In this document: positions 8,447 through 17,605 of the stretch, piece after piece
Layout of the letters: every line of letters starts with the position of its first letter
How positions within the stretch are numbered: position 1 is the first letter of the stretch
NCBI RefSeq assembly: GCF_036240795.1
Contig: NZ_CP108454.1
Coordinates: 6,260,001 to 6,324,000 of the forward strand
Direction: 5' to 3'
DNA length: 64,000 nucleotides
Source of the DNA: Streptomyces sp. NBC_01268
GTDB lineage: Bacteria; Actinomycetota; Actinomycetes; Streptomycetales; Streptomycetaceae
Translations under genes and position numbers: made by a program
Notes under the pieces: generated by a model
Database searches by the model: none
What the model saw: the letters and a program-made list of their open reading frames with translations, nothing else
Told to the model about the DNA's origin: nothing

Positions 8447-9439
8447 TCAGTCGGGGACGGCCCGGAAACGGCGCCGGTACTCCATGGGCGTCGTGTCGAG
8501 GCGCCGGCGGAACGCCCGGATCAGGGTGTCCGTCGTCCCGAACCCGCAGAGGGTCGTGATCCGTTCCAGGGTGGCGTCGGTGGACTCCAGCTGATGGCGC
8601 GCCCGCTCCACCCGCGCCGACTCGACGTACGCGCTCGGGGTCATGCCCAGCTCGGCCTTGAAGATCCGGGTGAGCTGGCGCTCGCTGATGTGGGCGTTCT
8701 CGGCGAGGTCGGCGAGGGTGAGCGGCTCGCCGAGGTGGCGCGTGATGTGGTGGCGCAGGTCCTCGATCCGGCGGGTGGTGGAGACGGGTTCGAGGGGGAC
8801 GCTGAACTGGCTCTGGCCGCTGGGCCGCTTCAGGTACATCACCAGTTGACGGGCGACGCGCAGCGCCGTGGTCTCGCCGAAGTCGTCGGCGACGAGGGCG
8901 AGCGCCAGGTCGAGGCAGGAGCTGATCCCCGCGCCCGTCCACACGTCGCCGTCGCGGATGAAGATCGGGTCGGCGTCGACCTCGACCGCCGGGTGGTCGT
9001 CGGCCAGCTGCCGGGCGGTCGACCAGTGGGTGGTGGCGCGCCTGCCGTCCAGGAGGCCGGCGGCGGCGAGGATGTGCGCCCCGACGCAGACGGAGGTCAC
9101 CCGCCGGGTCCGCGCCGCCAGCTGCCGCACCCGCTCCACCACGCCCGGGTCGACGAGGGCGCGGACCCGGCGCAGGTCGTCGACCTCGACCGCACCGGGC
9201 ACCAGGAGGGTGTCGATGGGGCGCGCGGCCACCTCCTCGAACGTGACGTCCGGGAGGACCCGCACCCCGGCAGAGGTGGTGACGGGGTCCATCGTCTCGG
9301 CGGCGAGGAGCACCCGATAGCCCGTCGCGTCGTCCGTCTCGCGCCGCAGCAGGGCGAACACCTCCGGCGGCCCCGTGACGTCGAGCAGGTCGACGCCCTC
9401 GAAGAGAACGATGACGATCAGCCGTCCGACGGCGCTCAT
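8447..9439 (-). CDS. GlxA family AraC-type transcriptional regulator with DJ-1/PfpI domain
   Basis: A 330-residue regulator. Residues 5-180 are a DJ-1/PfpI-like sensor domain (VIVLFEGVDLLDVTGPPEVF at the start; SVCVGAHILAAAGLLDGRRA carries the nucleophile-elbow cysteine). Residues 215-325 are two AraC helix-turn-helices (LADLAENAHISERQLTRIFK, then GFGTTDTLIRAFRRR). An upstream in-frame start at 9508 would add 23 residues with no family counterpart; MSAVGRLIV at 9439 fits other GlxA proteins. It is divergent from the surface-polysaccharide genes across a 280-bp gap. The target is unknown; members often control arginine or amine catabolism or neighbouring genes. Confidence 0.85.
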   Translation of the reverse strand: MSAVGRLIVIVLFEGVDLLDVTGPPEVFALLRRETDDATGYRVLLAAETMDPVTTSAGVRVLPDVTFEEVAARPIDTLLVPGAVEVDDLRRVRALVDPGVVERVRQLAARTRRVTSVCVGAHILAAAGLLDGRRATTHWSTARQLADDHPAVEVDADPIFIRDGDVWTGAGISSCLDLALALVADDFGETTALRVARQLVMYLKRPSGQSQFSVPLEPVSTTRRIEDLRHHITRHLGEPLTLADLAENAHISERQLTRIFKAELGMTPSAYVESARVERARHQLESTDATLERITTLCGFGTTDTLIRAFRRRLDTTPMEYRRRFRAVPD

Positions 9440-9650
9440 GGGGGAATCCGTCCTGTGCGTGAGCCGAGGTGATGTCCGGATCTGCATGTTAGGGCACATC
9501 ACCGACATGGGGAGGGCGGGCGGACCGGCGGGTGCGGGGAAGGTCCGCGGCGGACGGCCGGGGGCACCCGCTGTTCACCTGAGGTGCGCCCGGGGACCTC
9601 CTCCCGCTCGGTCGGGGGTCGTGCGGCTCGGCGGTAATGCGTCTCTACGA

Positions 9651-9680
9651 CGATCTGCCCTACGGCGATCTGCCCTACGA
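9651..9680 (+). repeat. 15-bp tandem repeat in the leader of the YfhO-like gene
   Basis: CGATCTGCCCTACG occurs twice in tandem (9651 and 9666), about 50 bases before the GTG start. The reading frame through it encodes a repeated DLPY peptide, but no gene is claimed. Confidence 0.6.
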
Positions 9681-9718
9681 GGATCAGCCCGCCCGGCCGA
9701 ACCGCCTCTGGAGGACGT

Positions 9719-12301
9719 GTGCCACCCGCTGCCGAGACCGAGTCCTCCCCGTCCCGGCCGAGGCTCCGGGCGGCGGCCGGTGCCGGTCTCCTCACCGGCC
9801 TGCTCTTCTGTCTCGCCGGAGCGCTCGCGGGCAGCTATCCCTTCGGATCCAGGACCCGCAACATCGTCGACCTGGGCCAGCAGTATCTGCCGTTCCACGC
9901 GTACTGGCGGAAGCTGCTCCTCGGTCAGACCGAGGGCGACCTGTTCCTCAACTGGTCATCGGGTTTTGGATCCAATTTCCTCGGTGACTTCGGCACCTAC
10001 CTGAGCAGCCCCTTCGACCTGCTCGTCCTCCTCTTCCCGGCCGACCGGCCCGAACTCGCCCTGTACGTCGTCACCGCGGCCAAGATCGCCGCCGCGGCGG
10101 CGGGCATGGCGGCCCTGCTGCTCACCCTGCGTCGTGGCCCCTGGCCGGTGGCGACGGTGCTCGGCACCGCCTACGCGCTCTCCGGCTGGACCTTCAACTA
10201 CGGTGCCACCGTGCCGATGTGGCTGGACGGGCTCGTGGCCTTCCCGCTGCTGTGTCTGGTGGGGGAGTGGGCCCGCCGCGGACGCCGGCCGGTGCTCGGG
10301 CCGCTGGTCGTGGCCGTCGCCTGGTTCGCCAACTTCTACACCGCGTACATGGCGACCGTCGGCGCCGCGGTCGTCCTCGCCGTGCGCCTCCTGACGGCCG
10401 ACGACACCGGTCCCGGCTCCCGGCCCCGGCCGTCAGGCGCCCTCGCCCGTCGCCCGCGCCTCGCCGCCCTGCTGAGGGCCGCCCGCAGCGTCCTCATCGG
10501 CATCGGGCTCGCCGCCCCGCTCGTCGTCGTCATCTTCCTCGCCACCAGGGTCGCCGACCCCACCCCGCCCACCGCCTTCGCCCCCGCGGCCTGGACGGAC
10601 GTCCTGGCCCGGTTGCTGCCGGCCACGGCGAGCGTGGCCAGCCCGGCGCTGTTCATCGGCACCCCCGCGCTGGCGCTCGCCCTCACCCTGCCCTTCAACG
10701 GCGCGGTCGCCGTCCGCGTACGGACCGGCTGGACGGCCGCGATCGTCCTGGTCACGCTGTCCCTCCAGTGGGAGCCGACCCATCTGCTCTGGCACGCCGG
10801 AGCCTCGCCCAACGGCATCCCGTACCGCCAGACCTTCGTCCTCTGCGGCCTGCTGCTGATAGGCGCCTGGCTGTCGACGGCCCAGGGGCTGCCCCGGCCC
10901 GGGGCCCTCCTCGGCGGCGGCGCGCTGCTCGCGGGGGCCGCCTGGGCCGCCCGCGGCAGCCTCGACATCGACCGCTGGACCTACCCCGCCGCCGCCGGAG
11001 CGGCCGTGCTGGCGGTGCTCGCCGCCACGGCGGCCCTGTTCGCCGGTCGCCGGACCGGGAGGGCCCTCCCGGTCCTCGCCGTCCTGCTGCTGCTCGCCGG
11101 CCAGGCGGGCGAGACCCTGGTCACCGGCAAGCGCATCGAGGAGCAGCAGCTCGCCAAGGTGTCCTGGGCGCCGCGGGTCGGCCCCTGGCACACCGACATG
11201 AGCCGTGCCGTGGCCGAGAAGGACGCCTGGCCGCGCCACCGCACCGACCCCGGCGAGGTCCCCGGCGGCAACGACGTCCTCCTCGTCGGCGGCGAGGGCG
11301 CCGACTACTACAGCAGCCTCACCGCCGACACGTACTCCCGCACCCTCGCCGGCCTCGGCTTCGGCTACTACGCCAAGGGCCGGCACCCCGTCAGCCTCGA
11401 CAACCCCGTCACGGACGCGATCTTCTCCATCGGCACCCGGATGCGCTCGACCCCCGAGGCGCCCCTCGCCGTCGACCGGCTCCCCAGGGCCGCGATCTCC
11501 GTCACCGACACCCCGGTGCCGCCGCTCGTCACCGTCCACCCGGAGGCACCCCCGAAGGGGAAGGGCGCCGACTCCGCGTTCGCGCGCCAGGAGCGCCTTC
11601 TCGGCCACACCGTGTACGACGTCCCGGACACCAGGCGCGACGGCACCACGCTCACCGCGCGCTGCCCCGCGGGCTCCCAGGTGTGGTTCTGGGGCCCGGA
11701 ATTCCAGGGCGCCGCCGCCCTGGACGGCCACCCTCCGGTCGATTTCGCCGGCAAGCTGCCGTCCGTCCTCGCCCCCATGCGGCCGCTCGGCACCGTTCCG
11801 GGCACCGGAGAGGTCCGCGTGGACCTGACGCCCAAGGCCAAGGCCGGGCCCCGGCTCGAGCTGCCCGCCCACCCCGTCGGCTGCCTCGTCCAGGAACGCC
11901 TCACCACCGCCGTACGCGGGCTCACCGCCACCGGCGCGACCGACGTCCGCACCACCGGCCACACCCTCACCGCCGACCTGCCCGCCGGCAGCACCGGCAC
12001 CGCCGTCCTCGCCGTGCCCCGCGTCTCCGGCTGGCGCTGCGCCGCCGGCGACGCGCCCCTGACGCCAGCCCGCAGCCGCCTCGGCCTCGTCGCCGTCCCC
12101 CTCGACGGCCGGGCCACCTCCGTGACCTGCTCCTTCCGGCCGCCCGGGCTCAAGCTGGGCGGCGCGGTCGGCGCGGCGGCCCTCGCCGCCCTCCTGGCCA
12201 CCGCCTGGCTCCACCGGCGCCGCGTCCGCGAACCGGCAGGACGGCAAGAGTTCACCACCCGTGCACACGAGGCTCGTCCAGCCGAGAAAAGCGCTGTCTA
12301 G
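9719..12301 (+). CDS. YfhO family membrane glycosyltransferase-like protein
   Basis: An 860-residue polytopic membrane protein with about a dozen hydrophobic segments in residues 20-450, starting with AAAGAGLLTGLLFCLAGALA. The first extracytoplasmic loop has the conserved Asp region (NIVDLGQQYLPFHAYWRKLL and NWSSGFGSNFLGDFGTYLSS). Residues 470-810 form a large exterior domain, followed by a last membrane helix and a basic tail. In Bacillus, YfhO moves sugars from undecaprenyl-phosphate onto lipoteichoic acid; here the acceptor is unknown. GTG 9719 has GGAGGA only three bases ahead, so the exact start is tentative. It is followed by two cytoplasmic sugar-transferase genes, which suggests one surface-glycan locus. 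Confidence 0.85.
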   Translation: MPPAAETESSPSRPRLRAAAGAGLLTGLLFCLAGALAGSYPFGSRTRNIVDLGQQYLPFHAYWRKLLLGQTEGDLFLNWSSGFGSNFLGDFGTYLSSPFDLLVLLFPADRPELALYVVTAAKIAAAAAGMAALLLTLRRGPWPVATVLGTAYALSGWTFNYGATVPMWLDGLVAFPLLCLVGEWARRGRRPVLGPLVVAVAWFANFYTAYMATVGAAVVLAVRLLTADDTGPGSRPRPSGALARRPRLAALLRAARSVLIGIGLAAPLVVVIFLATRVADPTPPTAFAPAAWTDVLARLLPATASVASPALFIGTPALALALTLPFNGAVAVRVRTGWTAAIVLVTLSLQWEPTHLLWHAGASPNGIPYRQTFVLCGLLLIGAWLSTAQGLPRPGALLGGGALLAGAAWAARGSLDIDRWTYPAAAGAAVLAVLAATAALFAGRRTGRALPVLAVLLLLAGQAGETLVTGKRIEEQQLAKVSWAPRVGPWHTDMSRAVAEKDAWPRHRTDPGEVPGGNDVLLVGGEGADYYSSLTADTYSRTLAGLGFGYYAKGRHPVSLDNPVTDAIFSIGTRMRSTPEAPLAVDRLPRAAISVTDTPVPPLVTVHPEAPPKGKGADSAFARQERLLGHTVYDVPDTRRDGTTLTARCPAGSQVWFWGPEFQGAAALDGHPPVDFAGKLPSVLAPMRPLGTVPGTGEVRVDLTPKAKAGPRLELPAHPVGCLVQERLTTAVRGLTATGATDVRTTGHTLTADLPAGSTGTAVLAVPRVSGWRCAAGDAPLTPARSRLGLVAVPLDGRATSVTCSFRPPGLKLGGAVGAAALAALLATAWLHRRRVREPAGRQEFTTRAHEARPAEKSAV

Positions 12302-12349
12302 TCTGCCCGCCAGTACCTGTACGCGAGTACGCGAGTTGGGGATCTCCGA

Positions 12350-13315
12350 GTGCCGAAACTGTCCGTCGTCGTGCCCTTCCACAATGTCGGGCCCTATGCC
12401 CCCGACACCCTGCGCAGTCTCGCGGACAATGCGGATGCGGACACCGAGTTCCTGCTGGTCGACGACCATTCCACGGACGAGACGCCCGACCTCCTCGACC
12501 GCTGGAAGGACCGCATTCCACAGGCCAGGGTCATTCGCCACGAGACGAACCTCGGCGTCGCGCAGGCCCGCAACACCGGAATCGACGCGGCCACCGGCGA
12601 CTACCTCACCTTCCTCGACGGCGACGACTGGTACGCCCCCGGCCACCTGGCCGCCATGACGGCCGGGATCCACCGCCTGGGCTGCGACTTCGCCCGCACC
12701 GACCACGTCCTGTCGACCGCGCGCAACCGCCAGATCCGCTACGCCCCGGCCAAGGTGCGCGACGCCGTCATGGACCCCCGGGACGGCATCGCGCCCGCCA
12801 GCATGGTGACGATGGTCGACTACCCGTTCGTCCCGTTCGGCATCTACAGCGCCCGTCTGTTCGAAAACGGTGCCTCGCGGTTCGAGACGAAACTGCGGAC
12901 GGCCGAGGACCGCCTCTGGATCTGGCGGCTGCACCTCACCGCCCGCACCTATGCCGCGCTTTCCCTGCACGGCGTCTTCTACCGGCGCGGAGTCACCACC
13001 TCACTCACCCAGATCACCGACAACCGGCAACTGGACTTCATTCCCTCCTACGACCTCCTCCTCGAAGAGGTCTCCCGCGACCGCGACGCGGACCGTTTCC
13101 TTCCGAAGGCCGTCCGCACGTACTGCGCGATGATCGCCTTCCACATGGCGAAGTCCGACCAGTACGAGTCGGCCGTGGCCAAGCGGCTCCGGCGCGACGT
13201 GACCGACGCCCTGCGCCGGATGCCGCAGCAGGTCCTCGACGAGACCCTCGCGACCATGGACACGACCCGCAGCACCCTCCTGAGGAGCCTGCGCGACACC
13301 GGAAAGGCCGCCTGA
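12350..13315 (+). CDS. Family 2 glycosyltransferase
   Basis: A 321-residue GT-A fold glycosyltransferase. The nucleotide-sugar pocket begins LSVVVPFHNVGPYAPDTLRS and continues FLLVDDHSTDETPDLL; the metal-binding DxD-type site is LTFLDGDDW; the catalytic-base region contains AEDRLWIWRLHL. There are no membrane helices, unlike CsbB-type GT2 enzymes that pair with YfhO in Bacillus. GTG 12350 has a weak ribosome site. The stop is two bases before the ATG of the next gene, so the pair is translationally coupled. The sugar donor cannot be told from sequence. Confidence 0.9.
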   Translation: MPKLSVVVPFHNVGPYAPDTLRSLADNADADTEFLLVDDHSTDETPDLLDRWKDRIPQARVIRHETNLGVAQARNTGIDAATGDYLTFLDGDDWYAPGHLAAMTAGIHRLGCDFARTDHVLSTARNRQIRYAPAKVRDAVMDPRDGIAPASMVTMVDYPFVPFGIYSARLFENGASRFETKLRTAEDRLWIWRLHLTARTYAALSLHGVFYRRGVTTSLTQITDNRQLDFIPSYDLLLEEVSRDRDADRFLPKAVRTYCAMIAFHMAKSDQYESAVAKRLRRDVTDALRRMPQQVLDETLATMDTTRSTLLRSLRDTGKAA

Positions 13316-13317
13316 CC

Positions 13318-14592
13318 ATGCCGATCACCGATCGGATCCAGATCTTCCAGGTGTCGACGCTGTACGGGGCCGCCACGGTGTCCGCCGCGATCGACGCCGG
13401 GCAGTTCGGCTCCCCGGGCGACGCCCGCCGCCTCCTCCTCGTGTCGAACAACGCCGAGATCCCCGAGACCGCCCTCCGGCTCGACGCCATGACCGGCTAC
13501 GAGCCGATCGCCGCCCGCTTCGACGAGGTCGTCGACTGGAACGAGGCGATCCACCCGCACCACCCCAGCTCCTGGTCACCCCGCCCCGAGGAGTCCCCCC
13601 TCTGGCAGCGCGTGTTCCGCACCGCCTGGGGCCTCGGCACCGCCACCGTCGAGCTCGTCGTGGAGTCGATCCAGGTCAACCCCGCCAAGGCGCTCGCCGC
13701 CGTCTTCGCCGAGAGCACCGTGCAGGTCTACGCGGACGGGCTCATGAGCTACGGCCCGACCCGCGACGAGCTGCCCCAGTCCATCGCCTGCCGCATCCGC
13801 CGCGTCCTCCATCTCGACCTGGTGCCCGGACTGCGCCCCCTGCTCCTCACGGAGTACGGGGTCGGGGCCGAGCTCGTCCCCGACGAGGCCTTCCGCGCGG
13901 TGCTCCGGGAGATCGCCGAGGCCGCCGCGGACGACGCCCGGCTCGCCGCCGCTGCCGCCGCCGAGCCCACCGCCCTGCTGCTCGGCCAGTACCTCGCCGT
14001 CCTCGGCATCCTCACCGCCGACGAGGAGGAGGACCTGCACGGGCGCATGCTGCGCGGCGCCGCGGCCGCCGGGCACCGCAGCGTGGTCTTCAAGCCCCAC
14101 CCGACGGCCCCGGCGCGCTACTCCCGGGCGCTGCACGAGGAGGCCGCCCGCGCGGGCGTCACCCTCACCGTCCTGGACGGGCCCCTGCTCGCCGAGACCT
14201 TCTACGAGCGCTGCCGGCCCGAGCTCGTCGTCGGCTGCTTCTCCACCGCGATGCTGACCGCCGCCGTCTACTACGGCGTCCCCGTCGCCCGGGTCGGCAC
14301 GGAGACCGTCCTCGCCCGGCTGACCCCGTACGAGAACAGCAACCGCGTCCCCCTGACCATCGTCGACCACCTCGTGCCCGACCTGGAGGGCGCCGCCGAA
14401 CCCCACGTCCCGGGCGCCGCTCCCGACACCCTCGCCCCCCTGGTCCGCGCCGTCGGCTACTGCATGCGCCCTTCCGCGCACCCGGGGCTGCGCGCCGAGG
14501 CGGTCCGGTACGTGGAGGAGCGGGGAGAGGAGCTCCACTTCCCGGCGGAGCGGCTGGTGGAGCTGGAGCTGAGGGTTCCGGTCGGGCGGTAG
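13318..14592 (+). CDS. Polysialyltransferase (POLYST)-like glycosyltransferase
   Basis: A 424-residue soluble protein resembling the bacterial alpha-2,8-polysialyltransferase family. It has an acidic-x-Gly motif (QVYADGLMSYGP, about residues 138-149), the HP motif in VVFKPHPTAPARYS (about 255-270), and a later Ser/Thr block (VVGCFSTAMLTAAVYYGVPV). Those motifs bind CMP-sugar in known capsule polymerases. Streptomyces are not known for sialic acid; a Kdn- or other ulosonic-acid-containing wall polymer is a reasonable alternative product. It begins two bases after the GT2 stop and is probably cotranscribed with it and the YfhO-like gene. Confidence 0.75.
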   Translation: MPITDRIQIFQVSTLYGAATVSAAIDAGQFGSPGDARRLLLVSNNAEIPETALRLDAMTGYEPIAARFDEVVDWNEAIHPHHPSSWSPRPEESPLWQRVFRTAWGLGTATVELVVESIQVNPAKALAAVFAESTVQVYADGLMSYGPTRDELPQSIACRIRRVLHLDLVPGLRPLLLTEYGVGAELVPDEAFRAVLREIAEAAADDARLAAAAAAEPTALLLGQYLAVLGILTADEEEDLHGRMLRGAAAAGHRSVVFKPHPTAPARYSRALHEEAARAGVTLTVLDGPLLAETFYERCRPELVVGCFSTAMLTAAVYYGVPVARVGTETVLARLTPYENSNRVPLTIVDHLVPDLEGAAEPHVPGAAPDTLAPLVRAVGYCMRPSAHPGLRAEAVRYVEERGEELHFPAERLVELELRVPVGR

Positions 14593-14605
14593 GGCCCGCG
14601 GAGGC

Positions 14606-14672
14606 GGATGCCGGATCGTGGATCGGGGATGCCGGATCGGGGGGATGCCGGATCGGGGATGCCGGATCCGGG
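14606..14672. repeat. Four tandem copies of GGATGCCGGATC
   Basis: GGATGCCGGATC starts at 14606, 14627, 14643 and 14657 with spacers rich in GGG and GATC, between two convergent genes. The last copy merges into a GGATCCGGGATCC palindrome. This may act in termination or simply be slippage-prone DNA. Confidence 0.8.
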
Positions 14673-14690
14673 ATCCGGCCGCCCCGGCCC

Positions 14691-15467
14691 TCAGCGCCCG
14701 CCCGTCGACCGCACCAACGTGAACACCGCCCCCTCCGGGTCCGCCACCAGCGCCAGCCGTCCCGCCGTGCCCTCGCGCGGCGGGCGCAGGACCTGGCCGC
14801 CGAGTTCGGTGACGAGCCGGGCGGAGTCGTCCACGTCGTCGACCTCGAAGTACGTCATCCAGTGCGCGCCCCGGTCCCGGGGCAGGGCGGAGCCCACACC
14901 GTGCAGGGAGGCGACGGGGCGACCGTCCAGGTGGAGGGTGAGGTAGTCGAAGTCGGCCGAGACGACGGGCTCGACCTCGTACCCGAAGATCGTCTGGTAG
15001 AACTTGCCGACCGAGCCCGTCTCGTACGTCAGGAGCTCGTTCCAGACGGGCGTCCCGGGCGGGCCCGCCGTCGCGGTCCCGTGGTGGGCCTCGGCCTGCC
15101 AGACGCCGAAGACGGCGCCGGCCGGGTCGGAGCAGAGCACCAGCCGCCCGGCCTCGCCCGCGTCCAGCGGACCCACCGCGACGGTGCCGCCGCAGCAGCG
15201 GATGCTCTCCGCGGTCTCGTCGGCGTCGTCGGTGGCCAGGTACGTGGTCCAGGCGATCGGGAGATGCCGGTCCGGGGGCAGCTGGCCGATCCCGGCCACC
15301 TCCCGGCCGTCGAGCAGTGCGCGCACGTAGGGCCCGAGCTGCTGCGGGCCGGGTACGAACTCCCAGCCGAACAGTGCGCCGTAGAACTCCTGCGTCGCGT
15401 CAAGTCCATGCACCATCAAGCTCACCCAACAGGGTGTACCGGGTGTGCGCCGAGTCGCCTCGGTCAT
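14691..15467 (-). CDS. VOC family protein with two glyoxalase-like domains
   Basis: A 258-residue protein with two tandem vicinal-oxygen-chelate domains. Domain 1 (residues 10-120) runs from PCWVSLMVHGLDATQEFYGA to DPAGAVFGVWQ; domain 2 (residues 135-255) runs from VWNELLTYETGSVGKFYQTI to DPEGAVFTLVR. The repeat arises from domain duplication. Metal ligands are incomplete compared with glyoxalase I, so it may bind rather than transform a ligand (antibiotic-binding and hydrolase relatives exist). It is alone, convergent with the polysaccharide operon and divergent from the rhodanese. Confidence 0.88.
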   Translation of the reverse strand: MTEATRRTPGTPCWVSLMVHGLDATQEFYGALFGWEFVPGPQQLGPYVRALLDGREVAGIGQLPPDRHLPIAWTTYLATDDADETAESIRCCGGTVAVGPLDAGEAGRLVLCSDPAGAVFGVWQAEAHHGTATAGPPGTPVWNELLTYETGSVGKFYQTIFGYEVEPVVSADFDYLTLHLDGRPVASLHGVGSALPRDRGAHWMTYFEVDDVDDSARLVTELGGQVLRPPREGTAGRLALVADPEGAVFTLVRSTGGR

Positions 15468-15678
15468 CGTCTTCGTCTCCTCGCCAGTGGCCGTACGAGG
15501 TGGGGCCGGCAGGCCGCACAGTGGCTCCCCGGCGGGTCCTGCCCGCCGTCCGCCCGTCGTACACGCGGACCGGCCGGGCGTCCCGTGCCGATCGTTGCAC
15601 CACGGGACGTGCCGCGCGCCTCGGCGGATTCGGTGCGAGGGACGTTCTCAGGGGGTGGGCTGCGCGAGGATGGCACCC

Positions 15679-16506
15679 ATGAAGCCCATCATCTCCGCAA
15701 GCGAACTCGTGAGCGAGTCGGCCGGGGCGACGCCCCCGGTCCTCCTGGACGTCCGCTGGACCCTCGGCGGCCCGCCCGGACGCCCCGAGTACGAGGCCGG
15801 CCACCTCCCCGGCGCCGTGTACGTGGACCTGGACGCCGAGCTCGCGGGCCCGCCCGGAAGCGGCGGCCGGCACCCGCTGCCGGACGTCGCCGCCTTCGGT
15901 GCCGTGATGCGCCGCGCGGGTGTCTCGGCGGACCGGCCGGTCGTCGTCTACGACGGCGGCCTGGGGTGGGGCGCGGCCCGTGCCTGGTGGCTGCTGCGCT
16001 GGGCTGGCCACCCGGACGTCCGGGTCCTGGACGGCGGCCTGGCCGCCTGGACGGGGGAGCTGTCGAAGGACGTCCCGGTACCCGGGGAGGGTGACTTCAC
16101 GCCCGCGCCGGGTGCCCTCGGCCTGCTCGACGCGGACGCCGCCGCCTCGCTGGCCCGCTCCGGCCTGCTCCTGGACGCCCGCGCGGCGGAGCGCTACCGG
16201 GGCGACGTCGAGCCCATCGACCGGGTCGGCGGGCACATCCCGGGCGCGGTCTCGGCCCCGACGACGGAGAACGTCGCCGCCGACGGGCGTTTCCTGCCCG
16301 CGGACGCGCTGGCGGACCGGTTCGCCGCCCTGGGCGCCGCCGACGCCCCCGAGGTCGCCGTGTACTGCGGCTCGGGCGTTTCCGGCGCCCACCAGGTGCT
16401 CGCGCTGGAGATCGCGGGTATCCCCGCCGCGCTCTACGCCGGCTCCTGGTCCGAGTGGTCCTCCGACCCGGCCAGGCCGGTGGCCACGGGCCCGGACCCG
16501 CAGTAG
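15679..16506 (+). CDS. Two-domain sulfurtransferase (rhodanese)
   Basis: A 275-residue thiosulfate/3-mercaptopyruvate-type sulfurtransferase. The inactive N-terminal rhodanese domain includes LLDVRWTLGG and GHLPGAVYVDLDAEL. The catalytic C-terminal domain carries C230 in YCGSGVSG. In this loop most TST enzymes have CRKGVT and MPST enzymes CGSGVTA, so 3-mercaptopyruvate is the more likely donor. ATG 15679 is preferred over the in-frame ATG at 15670 because GAGGATGG then serves as ribosome site. Monocistronic; it shares a bidirectional terminator with sepH. Confidence 0.9.
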   Translation: MKPIISASELVSESAGATPPVLLDVRWTLGGPPGRPEYEAGHLPGAVYVDLDAELAGPPGSGGRHPLPDVAAFGAVMRRAGVSADRPVVVYDGGLGWGAARAWWLLRWAGHPDVRVLDGGLAAWTGELSKDVPVPGEGDFTPAPGALGLLDADAAASLARSGLLLDARAAERYRGDVEPIDRVGGHIPGAVSAPTTENVAADGRFLPADALADRFAALGAADAPEVAVYCGSGVSGAHQVLALEIAGIPAALYAGSWSEWSSDPARPVATGPDPQ

Positions 16507-16527
16507 CCGACGCCGCACGGCATGACG

Positions 16528-16563
16528 AAGGGGCCCGCGCCATCGTGGTGGCGCGGGCCCCTT
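16528..16563. terminator. Bidirectional terminator between the rhodanese gene and sepH
   Basis: Perfect 15-bp arms (AAGGGGCCCGCGCCA and its complement) with a 6-base loop and flanking AAG/CTT, located between two convergent stops. Confidence 0.85.
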
Positions 16564-16579
16564 CTCCGTACGGGAGGCG

Positions 16580-17605
16580 TCAGTCCTGCTTCTTCCGGCG
16601 TGTGCCGAAGACGATCTCGTCCCAGCTCGGGACCGCCGCGCGGCGGCCCGGGCGGACGCCGTCCGCCTCGGCCTGCCGGTCGGTGGTGCCGGTGAGACGG
16701 TCGCGGTGTCCCGACACCGCGCGGGGCATCAGGACGTCGGCGTAGGCAGCGCCCGCGCCCGCGGAGGCCGCCGGAGCCGGGGGCTCCTCGGCCTCGACCT
16801 CGTCGGACGGCTCCGTGGTGTCCGAAGGCTCGGGGACGATCATGTCGCCACGGAAGCTGGGAACCGCCTCCAGGAGGCTCGTCAGCGAATCGCGCTCCTC
16901 CTCCGGCTCGGGCGCGGGCACGGGCGCCCGCTCCAGCTGCCGGTCGAGCGCGCGGTCCAGCGGCCTGTCCCGGGGCAGCCGGGCGATCCGGGGGACGAAG
17001 GGGAAACTGGGCTCCGGCGCGGCGGCGAGGGTGTCGTCGGTCTCGCCGATCAGCGCCCGCGCCTCGTCGTCGACGGCCTGGACGAGCCGCCTGGGCGGGT
17101 CGTACGTCCAGCTCGCCGTGTGCACCTCTCCGGCGACCCGGTAGACGAGCAGCACCTCCCAGGTGCCGTCGTCGCGGCGCCAGGAGTCCCACTGCACGGT
17201 GTCCTTGTCGGCGCCGCGCAGCAGCAGTCGCTCCTGCACGGCTTCGCCGAGCTGGGGGCCGGTGTTCTCGCCGGGACGGCGCACGGGTGTCTTGCGGGCC
17301 CGCTCGGCCATGAACGCGCGTTCGGCGAGCACCGGGCCCTCGAAGCGCCGGACCCGGTCGACGGGGATGCCGGCGAGCTGCGCGACCTCCTCCGCGGACG
17401 CACCCGCACGTATCCGTGCCTGGATGTCGCGGGGGCGGAGGTGGCTCTCCACCTCGATCTCGATCTGACCGAGGCGCGCGCGGTCGTTGCGCACGGCGGC
17501 ACGCAGCCGCTCGTCGATCGGAAGTGTGTACTCCGTGCTGTCAGCAGCCTTCAGCACCAGTCGTGTGCCGTCGTTCGAGACGGCCACGACACGCAGTTCG
17601 GGCAT
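16580..17605 (-). CDS. sepH: Septation protein SepH (DUF3071)
   Basis: A 341-residue cell-division protein of actinobacteria that binds FtsZ and promotes Z-ring assembly during sporulation septation. The N-terminal conserved domain starts MPELRVVAVSNDGTRLVLKA and contains a helix-turn-helix-like segment (IRAGASAEEVAQLAGIPVDR, about residues 66-85), which mediates FtsZ contact in known SepH. Residues 200-340 are low-complexity and acidic, ending in a basic tail (FGTRRKKQD). ATG 17605 has GGGAGGTT upstream. The 29 extra residues of the longer frame lack conservation features. Length and architecture match the family well. Confidence 0.93.
   Translation of the reverse strand: MPELRVVAVSNDGTRLVLKAADSTEYTLPIDERLRAAVRNDRARLGQIEIEVESHLRPRDIQARIRAGASAEEVAQLAGIPVDRVRRFEGPVLAERAFMAERARKTPVRRPGENTGPQLGEAVQERLLLRGADKDTVQWDSWRRDDGTWEVLLVYRVAGEVHTASWTYDPPRRLVQAVDDEARALIGETDDTLAAAPEPSFPFVPRIARLPRDRPLDRALDRQLERAPVPAPEPEEERDSLTSLLEAVPSFRGDMIVPEPSDTTEPSDEVEAEEPPAPAASAGAGAAYADVLMPRAVSGHRDRLTGTTDRQAEADGVRPGRRAAVPSWDEIVFGTRRKKQD

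Noticed and set aside
10219..14592. 1,457-residue open frame across the YfhO, GT2 and polysialyltransferase genes
   Set aside because: The first two thirds are Arg/Pro-rich shadow sequence; only the part from 13318 is coding, and it is annotated with its own start.
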